This document shows positions 24,740 through 34,019 of a stretch of DNA of 64,000 bases, piece after piece. Made by a program: the position numbers and the translations under genes. The stretch is from a virus, in the IMG/VR virus record IMGVR_UViG_3300009104_001210, positions 62,001 to 126,000 of that record. One strand, 5' to 3'. The notes under the pieces are model-generated. The model had not been told where the DNA came from. It saw only the letters and a program-made list of their open reading frames with translations, and made no database searches. The first letter of the stretch is position 1. Each line of letters starts with the position of its first letter.

Positions 24740-27151
24740 ATGGCGGAAAGAATTGTAAGTCCAGGTGTCTTTACACGTGAACGAGACCTATCATTTCTTC
24801 CTCAAGGAATTGCAGAAATAGGGGCAGCAATTATAGGTCCAACTAAAAAAGGACCCGCATTCGTTCCAACTTTAATTCGCAATTTTTCTGAGTTTGAAGA
24901 AATGTTCGGTACACTCGACAAACGGTATTATACACCATATACTGTTCAGCAATATTTAAGAAGTGCTGGTACAGTAACAGTTGTGAGAGTATTAGGAATT
25001 GGTGGATATAAACCTGATGTTGTTGTTTTATCAGCAGTACGTAAGAACGGAGCGGGAGCTTCAGGCGCTAGAGGCACATTAGCTGTTTTAGCACCATCAC
25101 GTGGTGGTTCAAACGGAACTGCAGATTTAACACCATCTACAGGAAGTGGCACTTGGGGATCATATTCGTTAGTAGTGAGTGGAAGTGGTGTAACCACTTT
25201 TTCAAAATCTATTTCGTTTAATACTGCAAGTGCAAATTATATCGGAGAAGTTCTTAGTAGAGACCCACAAGTTAATACAGACGGTAGTACCACACACCCT
25301 GTATATCTTTATAAAGAGTTTAAAGGATTCGCATCCTCTACAGGTTCAAATGGTTGGCTTGGAGTAGTTACTGCTTCAGCAACTACACTTGATTTAAATT
25401 CAGGTGTAACTACATTTGGAGCAAATGGAGATGCAGATACTTGGACAGGTAATAAAGATTATAGTGTAGCAAGAACACCGTATATTCAATCACAAAAAGT
25501 TTCAGGAGCTAGATATAATCTATTTAGATTTTATACACGCTCACATGGAACAGGTATAAGTAGCAAATATAAAGTTAATGTGTTGAATGTTAAGGCAGCA
25601 GCTTCGATACCAGGTTCAGACTATGGTGCATTTTCAGTTCAAGTTAGGACTCATAATCCAGGACAAACTGACGATAATCAAATAGTAGAACAATGGGATA
25701 ATTTAAGTACTGATCCTGATTCAGCAAACTATTTTGCTAGAGTAATTGGTGATAGGTTTGTTGAAATTGATTCAAATGGCAAGTTAACCTATAAAGGTGA
25801 TTGGCCAAATATGAGTAAACATATTCGTATTGGTGATTACGCTAATTTAGAATCAATGCCTAAAACAGTTGTTCCTATGGGATTCGCAGCTTGTAATATA
25901 CCTGTATCAGGTGCACCTAGTGCTTCTTTTGTAACTTCGCAGGTTAATAGTAATGGTGATTTCGATTCAAATATATTTTATGGATTTGATTTTAGTTCAA
26001 CGAACTATGACAATTTAGAATATTTAGCACCAATACCAAAATCTGCAGCTACTACAGGTAACGTAACTATGTCTCTTGAAGATATGTTAGGTGCTAACGA
26101 TGCAAGCACATTGGCTAGTACTTATTCAGATGCTACAGAGAAAGTTACATTATCATTATCAGCAATTGGACAGAGAAAATTTTCAGTACCTTTCCAATGG
26201 GGATTTGATGGAGATAATCCTGGAAATCCAAAATTAACAGGTAATGATATTACTGCAGCAAATACTATGGGATTTGACTGTTCAAGTGCAACAACAAGTG
26301 GTTCAATAGCATATAAAAGAGCTATTAACGCAATAAGTAATCCTGATGAATTTGATATCAACTTATTGGTAACACCTGGTATTATTCATAGATTACATCC
26401 AAAAGTAACAAATCATTCAATCTTGAAAATAGAAGCAAGAGCGGATGCTTTTTATGTTATGGATGCAGCATCATGTGGAGATACTATAGCAGTAGTAACA
26501 AATACTGTAAGTGCACTTGATACAAATTACGCAGGAACATATTATCCCTGGGTTAAGATAGTTGACTCTAACACAAATAGACCTGTTTGGGTCCCACCTT
26601 CAGTTGTATTACCTGGAGTAATCGCATTTACTGATAAAGTGGCACATGAATGGTTCGCACCAGCTGGTCTAAATCGTGGTGGTTTAACTACAGTATTAGA
26701 AGCTAAAACAAGATTAACACACGCTGAAAGAGATGATCTTTATGAAGAAAGAGTTAATCCAATAGCTTCATTTCCTGGTCAGGGAGTTGTGGTATTCGGA
26801 CAGAAAACACTACAATCCAAACCATCAGCATTAGATAGAATCAATGTTCGTAGATTGTTGATTGCATTGAAGAAATTCATCGCATCATCTTCAAGATACT
26901 TAGTATTCGAACAGAATACAGTAGCAACAAGAAACAGATTCTTGAATATTGTTAATCCATATCTCGAAAGTGTACAGGCTAATAGTGGTCTAAGTGCATT
27001 TAAAGTAGTAATGGATGAATCAAATAACACACCTGATGTTGTGGATAGAAACAAATTGGTAGGACAGATATTTATTCAACCTACGAGAACTGCAGAGTTT
27101 ATCGTACTTGATTTCGTTGTTCAACCTACAGGGGCAGCATTCCCTGAATAA
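24740..27151 (+). CDS. gp18: Contractile tail sheath protein (gp18-like)
   Basis: 803 residues (T4 gp18 has 659). The N-terminus S-P-G-V-F-T-R-E-R-D-L-S (about 7-18) is the sheath signature. The C-terminal domain (D-R-I-N-V-R-R-L-L-I-A-L-K-K-F, about 693-707, and the final strand F-I-V-L-D-F-V-V-Q-P-T) is the conserved core that links neighbouring subunits. The middle is an enlarged surface domain rich in Gly, Ser and Thr. The sheath polymer contracts to drive the tube into the host. AGGAG ribosome site, strong terminator after the gene. Confidence 0.95.
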   Translation: MAERIVSPGVFTRERDLSFLPQGIAEIGAAIIGPTKKGPAFVPTLIRNFSEFEEMFGTLDKRYYTPYTVQQYLRSAGTVTVVRVLGIGGYKPDVVVLSAVRKNGAGASGARGTLAVLAPSRGGSNGTADLTPSTGSGTWGSYSLVVSGSGVTTFSKSISFNTASANYIGEVLSRDPQVNTDGSTTHPVYLYKEFKGFASSTGSNGWLGVVTASATTLDLNSGVTTFGANGDADTWTGNKDYSVARTPYIQSQKVSGARYNLFRFYTRSHGTGISSKYKVNVLNVKAAASIPGSDYGAFSVQVRTHNPGQTDDNQIVEQWDNLSTDPDSANYFARVIGDRFVEIDSNGKLTYKGDWPNMSKHIRIGDYANLESMPKTVVPMGFAACNIPVSGAPSASFVTSQVNSNGDFDSNIFYGFDFSSTNYDNLEYLAPIPKSAATTGNVTMSLEDMLGANDASTLASTYSDATEKVTLSLSAIGQRKFSVPFQWGFDGDNPGNPKLTGNDITAANTMGFDCSSATTSGSIAYKRAINAISNPDEFDINLLVTPGIIHRLHPKVTNHSILKIEARADAFYVMDAASCGDTIAVVTNTVSALDTNYAGTYYPWVKIVDSNTNRPVWVPPSVVLPGVIAFTDKVAHEWFAPAGLNRGGLTTVLEAKTRLTHAERDDLYEERVNPIASFPGQGVVVFGQKTLQSKPSALDRINVRRLLIALKKFIASSSRYLVFEQNTVATRNRFLNIVNPYLESVQANSGLSAFKVVMDESNNTPDVVDRNKLVGQIFIQPTRTAEFIVLDFVVQPTGAAFPE

Positions 27152-27182
27152 GTTTGACTTATAAACAACGCTGACGTATAAT

Positions 27183-27216
27183 GAAAAACCCTGATTTCGG
27201 TTGGGGTTTTTCTTTT
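27183..27216 (+). terminator. Rho-independent terminator after sheath gene
   Basis: GAAAAACCC (27183-27191) pairs with GGGTTTTTC (27204-27212). The inner TGAT/GTTG pairs extend the stem to a TTCG loop (27196-27199), and TTTTT follows. It separates gp18 from the tube gene. Confidence 0.88.
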
Positions 27217-27286
27217 TATATAAAAACTTCAATAAAACTAATAAGAAGTCTTATTTTCTAATATTGTTATTTTTTTAATTTTTTGA

Positions 27287-27294
27287 TATTTATA
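27287..27294 (+). promoter_or_regulatory. TATTTATAATAGA box before tube gene
   Basis: Same 13-mer form as at 13245 and 16689, 39 nt before the gp19 ATG. It lies inside the longest open frame, which argues against the upstream TTG start for gp19. Confidence 0.5.
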
Positions 27295-27333
27295 ATAGAA
27301 GAAGATATAATAATTGCTTTTAGGAGAAAAATA

Positions 27334-27822
27334 ATGCCTGATATCCTCGACACTAATGAGATATTTTTTACGCCGTTTGAACCGAAAACGAAAAATCGGT
27401 ATATCATGTACATTGAAGGTATACCATCCTATTTAGTTAAGACGGCAGGAAGACCTCAAATACAATTTGAAGAATTGGTTTTAGATCATATTAATGTCAA
27501 AAGACATTTAAAAGGTAAAGGTACTTGGCAACCTGTAGACATTATGTTATATGATCCAATAGTTCCAAGTGGTGCGCAAGCAGTAATGGAATGGGTTAGG
27601 TTGTCTCATGAATCTGTAACAGGCCGTGATGGTTATGCAGATTTTTATAAGAAAGATGTAACTTTTAATATGTTAGGTCCAGTAGGAGATATTGTTGAGG
27701 AGTGGACTTTAAAGGGCGCTTTTATATCAACCGCAAATTTTGGTGAAGTTGGATTCGCAGAAAATGATCCAGCAGAAATTACATTAACTTTGCAGTATGA
27801 TTACGCAGTCTTACAATTCTAA
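27334..27822 (+). CDS. gp19: Tail tube protein (gp19-like)
   Basis: 162 residues, almost exactly T4 gp19 (163). I chose the ATG at 27334 with TAGGAG 9 nt upstream, although the frame is open to a TTG at 27283: the extra 17 residues are isoleucine-rich and overlap the promoter-like box. The pattern N-R-Y-I-M-Y-I-E-G-I-P (about 21-31), the L-D-H-I-N-V-K-R-H-L-K-G-K segment (about 51-63) and W-T-L-K-G-A-F-I (about 124-131) fit the tube fold. It stacks into the hexameric tube within the sheath. Confidence 0.92.
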   Translation: MPDILDTNEIFFTPFEPKTKNRYIMYIEGIPSYLVKTAGRPQIQFEELVLDHINVKRHLKGKGTWQPVDIMLYDPIVPSGAQAVMEWVRLSHESVTGRDGYADFYKKDVTFNMLGPVGDIVEEWTLKGAFISTANFGEVGFAENDPAEITLTLQYDYAVLQF

Positions 27823-27840
27823 TTTAAACGGAGAATAAAA

Positions 27841-27993
27841 ATGAGCGAATGGCTAGCAGCAAATTGGGAATGGGTACTTTTGGGATTCTACACAGTAGAA
27901 AAAATCGTGCGTCTTTCCCCGTCTAAAAAGGACGACGTCATTTTCGATATGGTACTAAAACCAATATGGGATGCAGTATCTAAGAAAAAGTAA
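27841..27993 (+). CDS. 50-residue protein between tube and gp26
   Basis: A short gene with ACGGAG 9 nt upstream of ATG. It encodes M-S-E-W-L-A-A-N-W-E-W-V-L-L-G-F-Y-T-V-E-K-I-V, a Trp-rich amphipathic or membrane-associated helix, then a charged tail ending K-K-K. Codons such as CCG, CGT and GTC differ from the AT-ending norm. Similar tiny Trp-rich proteins occur in other phages, but no function is known to me. Confidence 0.6.
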   Translation: MSEWLAANWEWVLLGFYTVEKIVRLSPSKKDDVIFDMVLKPIWDAVSKKK

Positions 27994-28043
27994 TCTTATA
28001 GGGTTATAAAATTTTAAAAAACATTCAAATTACGGAGTAAAAT

Positions 28044-28802
28044 ATGAGTGAAGTTACATTTCCTACGGAAGAGGTTAATCTTCCATCTAAGGGTTTGTAC
28101 TATGACAAATCCAACCCATTATCAAGTGGTAAAGTAGAAATAAAATATATGACAGCTAAAGAGGAAGATATTCTTACCTCAATAAACCTTATTCGTAAGG
28201 GAACTGTTATAGATAAAGTTCTTGAAGCTTTGATAGTTGATAAAAAAATCAAAATAGATGATTTATTGGTTGGGGATAAAAATGGTTTAGTCATAGCTAC
28301 TAGAATTCTTGCTTACGGTAAAAATTACGAAATTCAGGCATTTTGTGATGATTGTCAAGAAGTAAGTCAATTAGTAGTTGATTGTACAAAACTTTCCGAT
28401 AAGGAAATATCAACTAAAACAAAAGAAAATAAGTTCTCTATGGAACTTCCAAGAACAAAAGTTAGAATAGAATTCAAACTTTTAACTAGTGGTGAAGAGA
28501 AGTTGGTTGAAAAAGATGTAGTGGCTATGCAAAAAGCACAACCTGACCATGATTATACTAACACTTTCAGATTCAAACGAATGATTACTTCAGTAGATGG
28601 AGACACTAAACAAACGGTTATTAACGATTTTGTTGATAATAGATTTTTAGCACAAGATTCGTTGGCATTTAGAAAGCATTTACAAGACGTAACTCCTGAT
28701 GTAAATATGGGTTATCCTTTTGAATGTGTTAAATGTGATCATGAACAGGAGGTAACGGTGCCATTGGGCACCACGTTTCTTTGGCCTGACACATCTCAAT
28801 AG
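28044..28802 (+). CDS. gp26: Baseplate hub protein (gp26-like)
   Basis: 252 residues matching the T4 gp26 baseplate family (PF12322 as I recall it): L-P-S-K-G-L-Y-Y (about 13-20), I-K-Y-M-T-A-K-E-E-D-I-L (about 33-44), K-G-T-V-I-D-K-V-L-E and L-V-G-D-K-N-G-L-V-I-A-T-R-I (about 74-87). Four cysteines form two pairs, C-D-D-C (about 100-103) and C-V-K-C (about 231-234), a probable zinc site absent from T4 gp26. In T4 gene 26 acts in hub assembly and is followed by gene 51; here too a gp51-like frame follows. An internal AGGAGG (28747-28752) is followed by an in-frame GTG near the end. Confidence 0.85.
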   Translation: MSEVTFPTEEVNLPSKGLYYDKSNPLSSGKVEIKYMTAKEEDILTSINLIRKGTVIDKVLEALIVDKKIKIDDLLVGDKNGLVIATRILAYGKNYEIQAFCDDCQEVSQLVVDCTKLSDKEISTKTKENKFSMELPRTKVRIEFKLLTSGEEKLVEKDVVAMQKAQPDHDYTNTFRFKRMITSVDGDTKQTVINDFVDNRFLAQDSLAFRKHLQDVTPDVNMGYPFECVKCDHEQEVTVPLGTTFLWPDTSQ

Positions 28803-28995
28803 ACTTCAAGTACACGAAGAAATATTTAATCTTTTAAATTACGGTAATGGTGGTTACACTTTTAACGAAGTGTATAATATGCCTATATATCTAAGAAGGT
28901 TTTATCTAAAAAGACTCAATAAGGAATATAAAGATATTGCAGCTGAAAGAGATAAAGCTAATAGAAAGTCTCAACAAGTCTTGAAAAAGAAATAA
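28756..28995 (+). CDS. gp51-like baseplate hub assembly frame without standard start
   Basis: Open frame from after a TAA at 28753-28755 to TAA at 28993, overlapping the end of gp26 in the +1 frame. It encodes L-T-H-L-N-R-L-Q-V-H-E-E-I-F-N-L-L, then Y-G-N-G-G-Y-T-F-N-E-V-Y-N-M-P-I-Y-L-R-R-F-Y, then a charged Lys-rich tail. This is the short hub-assembly or chaperone type that follows gp26 in T4-like phages. No ATG, GTG or TTG precedes the conserved part; a CTG lies at 28786. Expression by +1 frameshift from gp26 or a rare start is likely. The 5' end is uncertain. Confidence 0.6.
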   Translation, partial: RCHWAPRFFGLTHLNRLQVHEEIFNLLNYGNGGYTFNEVYNMPIYLRRFYLKRLNKEYKDIAAERDKANRKSQQVLKKK

Positions 28996-29010
28996 AATCT
29001 TATATTTCGA

Positions 29011-29018
29011 TATTTATT
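29011..29018 (+). promoter_or_regulatory. TATTTATT box before 29062 gene
   Basis: TATTTATT followed by ATTGACA, 43 nt before the ATG at 29062. It has one mismatch to the TATTTATA consensus of the window. Confidence 0.35.
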
Positions 29019-29061
29019 ATTGACACAATCCTGTAACTAAAATTCAATTCGGAGTTAAACA

Positions 29062-29292
29062 ATGTCAAAGAAGATAAATGAAGGTATTGTTGATAAGGTT
29101 TTTGGTAAAGTCATAAATCTTGTTATGAAAGGGCAATCTAGAAAAGCTATGAATGCCTTCAAAAAAGATAAAAAACTACAGAGAGATATAAAAGCCGCTG
29201 CTGATGCGCAAGATACTCTGAAGAAAAGTATTGAAAAATTAAGAAAAGACCCCGAATTCGAAAAGGAATATCAAAAGAGTTTAAAATTATAA
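29062..29292 (+). CDS. Small basic protein with KINE-G start
   Basis: 76 residues, start M-S-K-K-I-N-E-G-I-V-D-K-V, strongly basic and helical. The I-N-E/G at residues 5-8 matches the predicted gp21 cleavage rule used by the head-module leaders, although this gene is in the baseplate region. Similar short proteins are frequent in aquatic T4-like phages without a known role. Clear GGAG ribosome site. Confidence 0.5.
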   Translation: MSKKINEGIVDKVFGKVINLVMKGQSRKAMNAFKKDKKLQRDIKAAADAQDTLKKSIEKLRKDPEFEKEYQKSLKL

Positions 29293-29304
29293 AAAGGGTA
29301 ATGC

Positions 29305-30951
29305 ATGCCAACTAAACGGGAACAACAGCAGTTAAATGATGCGTTAAACCAAACTAAAGAACTAATATCATCTATCAATAAATCAGTAGGTGAGATGGAT
29401 GGTGGATTTTCGGATATTGGTGGATCAATAAAAAAGAACGCTAGTGCTTTGAATGCGTTTTTGAAAGTTTCTGCTAAAAATAATGAAGTAACAAAAGCAA
29501 CAGTAAAAACTGGTAATCTTATAGCGGAAGCATATGATGATGTTGCTGAAAATCTTGAAGATGTTCTTAAAGGTAATAAACAATTTAAAGTAAGTTCAAA
29601 ACAAATTGGTGATTTAATAAATGGTAGTATAAAGGGTGGAGCTTCAAAAAATGCTGAACATATGAGAGAACAAGCAGAAAATGTTCAGAAAATGTTGAAG
29701 GTGTTTGAAAATCCAAAATTCCAAACAGCTTTTTCAGGAATAGAAAAGGGTGCAGATAGGTTAACAGGTTTTATTAATAAACTCCCAGGTGGTCAAACGA
29801 TGTCAAAAGCCTTTGGAGTAGATAAACAAATAGCTGCTAATACTAAGCAAATGCAAGGAAATATGTTGAAATTTGCTAAAAGTGGAAAAGTATCGGCTAA
29901 GGGTATAGGTGGTTTACTTAAAGGTACTAAGTTTCTTAAAATTGGAGTTCTTGGTGCAGCATTAGCGATGATATCTTTTGGATTAGAAGCTAATAAAACA
30001 CAAAAAGCATTAGGTGGAACTTATACACAGGCAGCAAAGGTACTTGCTACGTCTAAAGCAATAGCTGCAGCAAATAAACTTAACGGTATGACTCAAGAAG
30101 AATCAATGGATTTGATGATGGGTATTAATCGTGAGTTTGGTAATATGGATAAAGCTGCTTTAGGTGTAACTATGAAAGCAAGTAATTTAACTGCCAATTT
30201 TGGTTTGAGTGCAGGAAATGTTGGTAAGTTAGCTAGACAGATGCAGGCAGTTGGTTCTACAAGTTTAGAAGCATCTATAAATACTATAGAAATGGGTGGA
30301 GAGTTAGCAAGAGCAGCAAATGTTCCTGTAGCTGACGTGATGAATGATGTTGCACAGAATACAGAATTTTTCGCTAGATTTGCTAAAGATGGTGGAGTTA
30401 ATATAATAGCAGCAGGAATAGCAGCTAAGAAATTAGGTTTGGAAATGGCTAATCTTGCTTCTATAGCAGATAGTTTATTAGACTTCGAAAGCTCAATAAC
30501 TAAACAAATGGAAGCTGAGGTTTTATTAGGTAAAGAATTAAATCTTGAAAAAGCAAGAGAGATGGTATTCAATAATGACATAGCAGGAGCTATGGCAGAA
30601 GTATCAAAGTTAGTTTCTCCTGAAGAATTTCAAAAGATGGATGCAGTTAGAAGAAGTACATTAGCAGGTGCCGTAGGTTTAGATGCAGCAACTTTTGCAA
30701 AAGCTATTAGTGGTGATACGACAGGAGTAGGAGATGCAGTTATTGCACCAGGAGGAAAAGTTATTTCAACATCACCACAAGATTATTTAATAGCAACTAC
30801 AAATCCAGGAACATTAGGTGGTGGAATGGATACTTCAAAACTTGAAGGTTTGATGGCACAAGTAGCAGCGTCTGTAGATGGACTTAGAAATGATACAGTA
30901 GACGGAACTTATCAAACTAAAATAGCAATAGAAAGACAAGGAATAGCATAA
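29305..30951 (+). CDS. Tape-measure-like hub protein (gp29-like)
   Basis: 548 residues (T4 gp29 has 590). Gln-rich helical N-terminus, then a tape-measure-like region: an Ala/Gly-rich hydrophobic helix (about 211-230) and long amphipathic helices with S-S-I-T-K-Q-M-E-A-E-V-L-L-G-K-E-L-N-L (about 396-414). The helix-forming, Ala-rich composition and the position between hub genes fit the protein that sets tail length inside the tube. The start is 12 nt after the previous stop; the stop overlaps the next ATG. Confidence 0.65.
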   Translation: MPTKREQQQLNDALNQTKELISSINKSVGEMDGGFSDIGGSIKKNASALNAFLKVSAKNNEVTKATVKTGNLIAEAYDDVAENLEDVLKGNKQFKVSSKQIGDLINGSIKGGASKNAEHMREQAENVQKMLKVFENPKFQTAFSGIEKGADRLTGFINKLPGGQTMSKAFGVDKQIAANTKQMQGNMLKFAKSGKVSAKGIGGLLKGTKFLKIGVLGAALAMISFGLEANKTQKALGGTYTQAAKVLATSKAIAAANKLNGMTQEESMDLMMGINREFGNMDKAALGVTMKASNLTANFGLSAGNVGKLARQMQAVGSTSLEASINTIEMGGELARAANVPVADVMNDVAQNTEFFARFAKDGGVNIIAAGIAAKKLGLEMANLASIADSLLDFESSITKQMEAEVLLGKELNLEKAREMVFNNDIAGAMAEVSKLVSPEEFQKMDAVRRSTLAGAVGLDAATFAKAISGDTTGVGDAVIAPGGKVISTSPQDYLIATTNPGTLGGGMDTSKLEGLMAQVAASVDGLRNDTVDGTYQTKIAIERQGIA

Positions 30952-33900
30952 TGGCATTAGTAGATATGAAATCAAATTTAGCTATTGGTGTTGGTTCAAA
31001 AGAATCACCTCAATCTTTTGCTGATGGTCATTCAGCGTATACTGTTACGGGACAAAGAAAATTTGAAACTGCAATAAGACATGATGTTGAAAAAGATGTA
31101 TTTACTTCTTATAATCGTAAAGGTGATGAATTAAAATGGATGTTTAATGATGCTTTTTCAGGACAAGGTAGTATGTTAGTTCAAGCAAAAGAGTTTGACT
31201 TACGTGCATATTATGATAGAGCACTTAAAAATACAGATGTTTTAGGTGCAAGAAATAATAATAGATTAGGTTTTGACGAACCATTTATTCTTAAACCAAT
31301 TGGTGATAGATGGGGACCTGATACTTGGTCTGTAGATGAAGGAATGGTTAGAGCAGGTATACTTACACAATCAGCAAGAACTGTAGCCGATGTTCAAAGA
31401 ATAGGTAAGTTTTTATTGACACCAAGAGGTGTTGGTTTTATAGCGAAACAAGAGGTTTTACAAATGCTGAATGCAGGTGGTTCAGTTTCAATGTCTACAT
31501 TAAAAAGTAGAATAAATCAAGCATTAGGAAAAGATGTTTTAAGACAAGATTCAGTACCACAAAGATTTTCAGCAGGTAGAGATATATTTAAGAGTTCTTT
31601 TGCTAAAGTTGATGCAAAAACTGGTCATTATATGGGTGGTGGTCCAACCGTACAAAATTGGGAAGGTAGTGATATTAGAACTTGGAGAGGGCCAGAATCT
31701 ATTATAGCATCACTTCCTATAGGAGCACATTTTGTAAGGCATAAAACACCAGTAGGATCTCCTACTATTAAATTAATTAACAATGTTGGTAACTTTATTG
31801 TTGATGCAGGTGGTGGAGTATTATCTTTATTGGATGGTATTCAAGTTGCTTGGCCTCATATTAGTATGAATCCAGATTTTAGAGCAGGTAGTTTACTAAC
31901 AGGATTAGGTAATATAGCAGCAAATGTTGGTAGAGGTATGGGTGATATCTTTCCTAATATTTTTGAGAATGCTAAAACAGGGGTAGGAAATATTGCTGAT
32001 GCATTAGGTAACGCATTTTCAAATGTAACTTTACCAAAAGTAAGTTTGGGTAGGGTTTCTGATTCACTATCAGGATTATTTCCAGGATTAATAGGTGTAC
32101 AAGGAATAGGAACTCCTGATTTTAGTGGAATGATGAGTTTGTTGGGTGGATTATCAAATAAATTAGGTAATTTAGTAAGTAGTCTACCTATACCAAGTAT
32201 AAGTTTACCGCCATTACCAAGTTTACCATCTTTACCAAAAATAGATTTACCAGATTTAGGGAATCCATTTTCAGGTATATCAAGTTTTGTAAGTGGGATT
32301 AAATTACCAGGAATAAAATTTTCAGGAAGAGGTGGATTAGGATTAGGTAGTTTAAAAGGAGTATTACCTGCTATTAATTTTGGATTAAAAATTAAAGGTG
32401 GTAATTTAGGATTTGATTTATCTGCTTTTGATGATTTTAAATTTGGTTTTAATAAAGGATTAAAAGGATTAATTGATTTACCTGGATTTGATCTTAATAT
32501 GGTAACAGCAAGAGGAATTCCACAACCAGGCGTACCTCTTTATGCAAGAAAAGGAGCATCAGGTCGTTATGGTGAAGATATAGCAAGTTTGAAAGAAGGT
32601 GTAGGTGGATCTCAACATTTAAATAGAGACGAAATAGAAGCTTATGGAGTACCAAAGTTATGGTATACAACTGCAAAAGATATTGGAGACAATAGAGGTT
32701 CATTAGCAAATCTTTATGATGCGGATTTTCCATATACAAAATTGATATTAGGTAAAACAACTAAATCCGTATTATGGACTTTTGGCATTGGCTTTTCAGA
32801 CAAGATAAAGACAGACAATAAAATAACTGGAATACCATATGCAATAGGTGCTGGGTTTGCTGGTGGTAGGTTGGATCCAATAAATACCCCCAACTTTCCA
32901 TTAAATCAGACAAAAGTATATAGGGATATTATTACACCCGAATTTCCTACAAATGTTCAAGATTCAAGTGGAACTAAAAATAAGATACAAAAATATGAAA
33001 TGTTATCTTATGGACAATTAGGTGGTGAAGCAGAGGGTTATGGTAAGAAGAATGAAAAAAATTCCGCTGATATTACAAGAGGAATAGGTTCTTATGGTAA
33101 AGCTGCTAGATTTATTCCAGCACCGGCAAAGGATGGAAAACCTCTTACTGATGTAGTGGCATCTGATGGTACAGGTGTATATAAAACAACGTTACAAGAT
33201 ACAATAAATTTACATCCATATGGTGGTTCAATTGCTTCTCAACACGTTAATAATGAAAATAGCGACTTTGTTCCATTTAAGTTTAGAGATATGGTAAATG
33301 GTAAGTGGATTATATTTAGAGCAATTATTGAGAGTGTTTCAGATACTTCATCCCCACAATTTGCAGAAGAAAGATACATTGGTAGACCAGATAAAGTTTA
33401 TACATATCAAGGTTCTGATAGAAATGTTAATATTACTTTTAAAGTTATGCCAAAATCTGCACAAGAATTAGTTACTCTTTGGGAAAAGTTAAATTATTTG
33501 AGAGGATTAACTTATCCTACAGTAAAAAATAATCGTATGATAGCACCATTTTTTAGTTTGACATTAGGTGATATGTTTGATAGTCAACCAATGATATTTC
33601 AGAGTTTAAATTTTAGTATTGATCAATCATCTTTATGGGAAATTAGACCAGGTTTAAGATTACCAAAATTAATACAATGTTCTGCAGATATGAGAATAAT
33701 TGAGAAAACTTTACCAACTTCTATAGGTAAACATTATGATTTAGATTGGTTACATGATGGACAGAATACAATTGGTGGAGATCCAATGACTGATCCTACT
33801 TTAGTAGAACCCGATAGAAAAAAATATATAGATTTATGGAAAGAGTTGGGAATGAATGGAATGAGTGGTGAAGTTATGGATAATTTAATGGCAGCAGCAG

Positions 33901-34010
33901 AAACGGTAGAGGCTTTACAAGAAGCGATAGATGCTGCTAAAAGTGTAGATGCTGGTATTGGCGCAGGAGCTTTGGATGCACCAAATATAAATTTTAGTAT
34001 CAGTAAGTAG
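30951..34010 (+). CDS. Large baseplate/tail-tube initiator protein
   Basis: 1019 residues. The N-terminal 300 residues are mixed alpha/beta. A low-complexity Pro/Leu/Ser-rich linker follows (repeats of L-P-S-L-P, L-P-P-L-P, about 410-450). The C-terminal region (about 765-940) contains F-V-P-F-K-F-R-D-M-V-N-G-K-W-I-I-F-R-A-I-I and T-F-K-V-M-P-K-S-A-Q-E-L, recalling tube-fold initiators of the gp48/gp54 type. It precedes gp53 directly. The size and Pro-rich linker are unlike T4 gp48 or gp54, so it may combine an initiator with a structural arm. Confidence 0.55.
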   Translation: MALVDMKSNLAIGVGSKESPQSFADGHSAYTVTGQRKFETAIRHDVEKDVFTSYNRKGDELKWMFNDAFSGQGSMLVQAKEFDLRAYYDRALKNTDVLGARNNNRLGFDEPFILKPIGDRWGPDTWSVDEGMVRAGILTQSARTVADVQRIGKFLLTPRGVGFIAKQEVLQMLNAGGSVSMSTLKSRINQALGKDVLRQDSVPQRFSAGRDIFKSSFAKVDAKTGHYMGGGPTVQNWEGSDIRTWRGPESIIASLPIGAHFVRHKTPVGSPTIKLINNVGNFIVDAGGGVLSLLDGIQVAWPHISMNPDFRAGSLLTGLGNIAANVGRGMGDIFPNIFENAKTGVGNIADALGNAFSNVTLPKVSLGRVSDSLSGLFPGLIGVQGIGTPDFSGMMSLLGGLSNKLGNLVSSLPIPSISLPPLPSLPSLPKIDLPDLGNPFSGISSFVSGIKLPGIKFSGRGGLGLGSLKGVLPAINFGLKIKGGNLGFDLSAFDDFKFGFNKGLKGLIDLPGFDLNMVTARGIPQPGVPLYARKGASGRYGEDIASLKEGVGGSQHLNRDEIEAYGVPKLWYTTAKDIGDNRGSLANLYDADFPYTKLILGKTTKSVLWTFGIGFSDKIKTDNKITGIPYAIGAGFAGGRLDPINTPNFPLNQTKVYRDIITPEFPTNVQDSSGTKNKIQKYEMLSYGQLGGEAEGYGKKNEKNSADITRGIGSYGKAARFIPAPAKDGKPLTDVVASDGTGVYKTTLQDTINLHPYGGSIASQHVNNENSDFVPFKFRDMVNGKWIIFRAIIESVSDTSSPQFAEERYIGRPDKVYTYQGSDRNVNITFKVMPKSAQELVTLWEKLNYLRGLTYPTVKNNRMIAPFFSLTLGDMFDSQPMIFQSLNFSIDQSSLWEIRPGLRLPKLIQCSADMRIIEKTLPTSIGKHYDLDWLHDGQNTIGGDPMTDPTLVEPDRKKYIDLWKELGMNGMSGEVMDNLMAAAETVEALQEAIDAAKSVDAGIGAGALDAPNINFSISK

Positions 34011-34019
34011 GAATATAAT

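Noticed and set aside
27283-27333. Upstream TTG start for the tube protein
   Set aside because: It overlaps the TATTTATA box, adds an Ile-rich stretch absent from gp19, and the ATG at 27334 has TAGGAG and gives the expected length.
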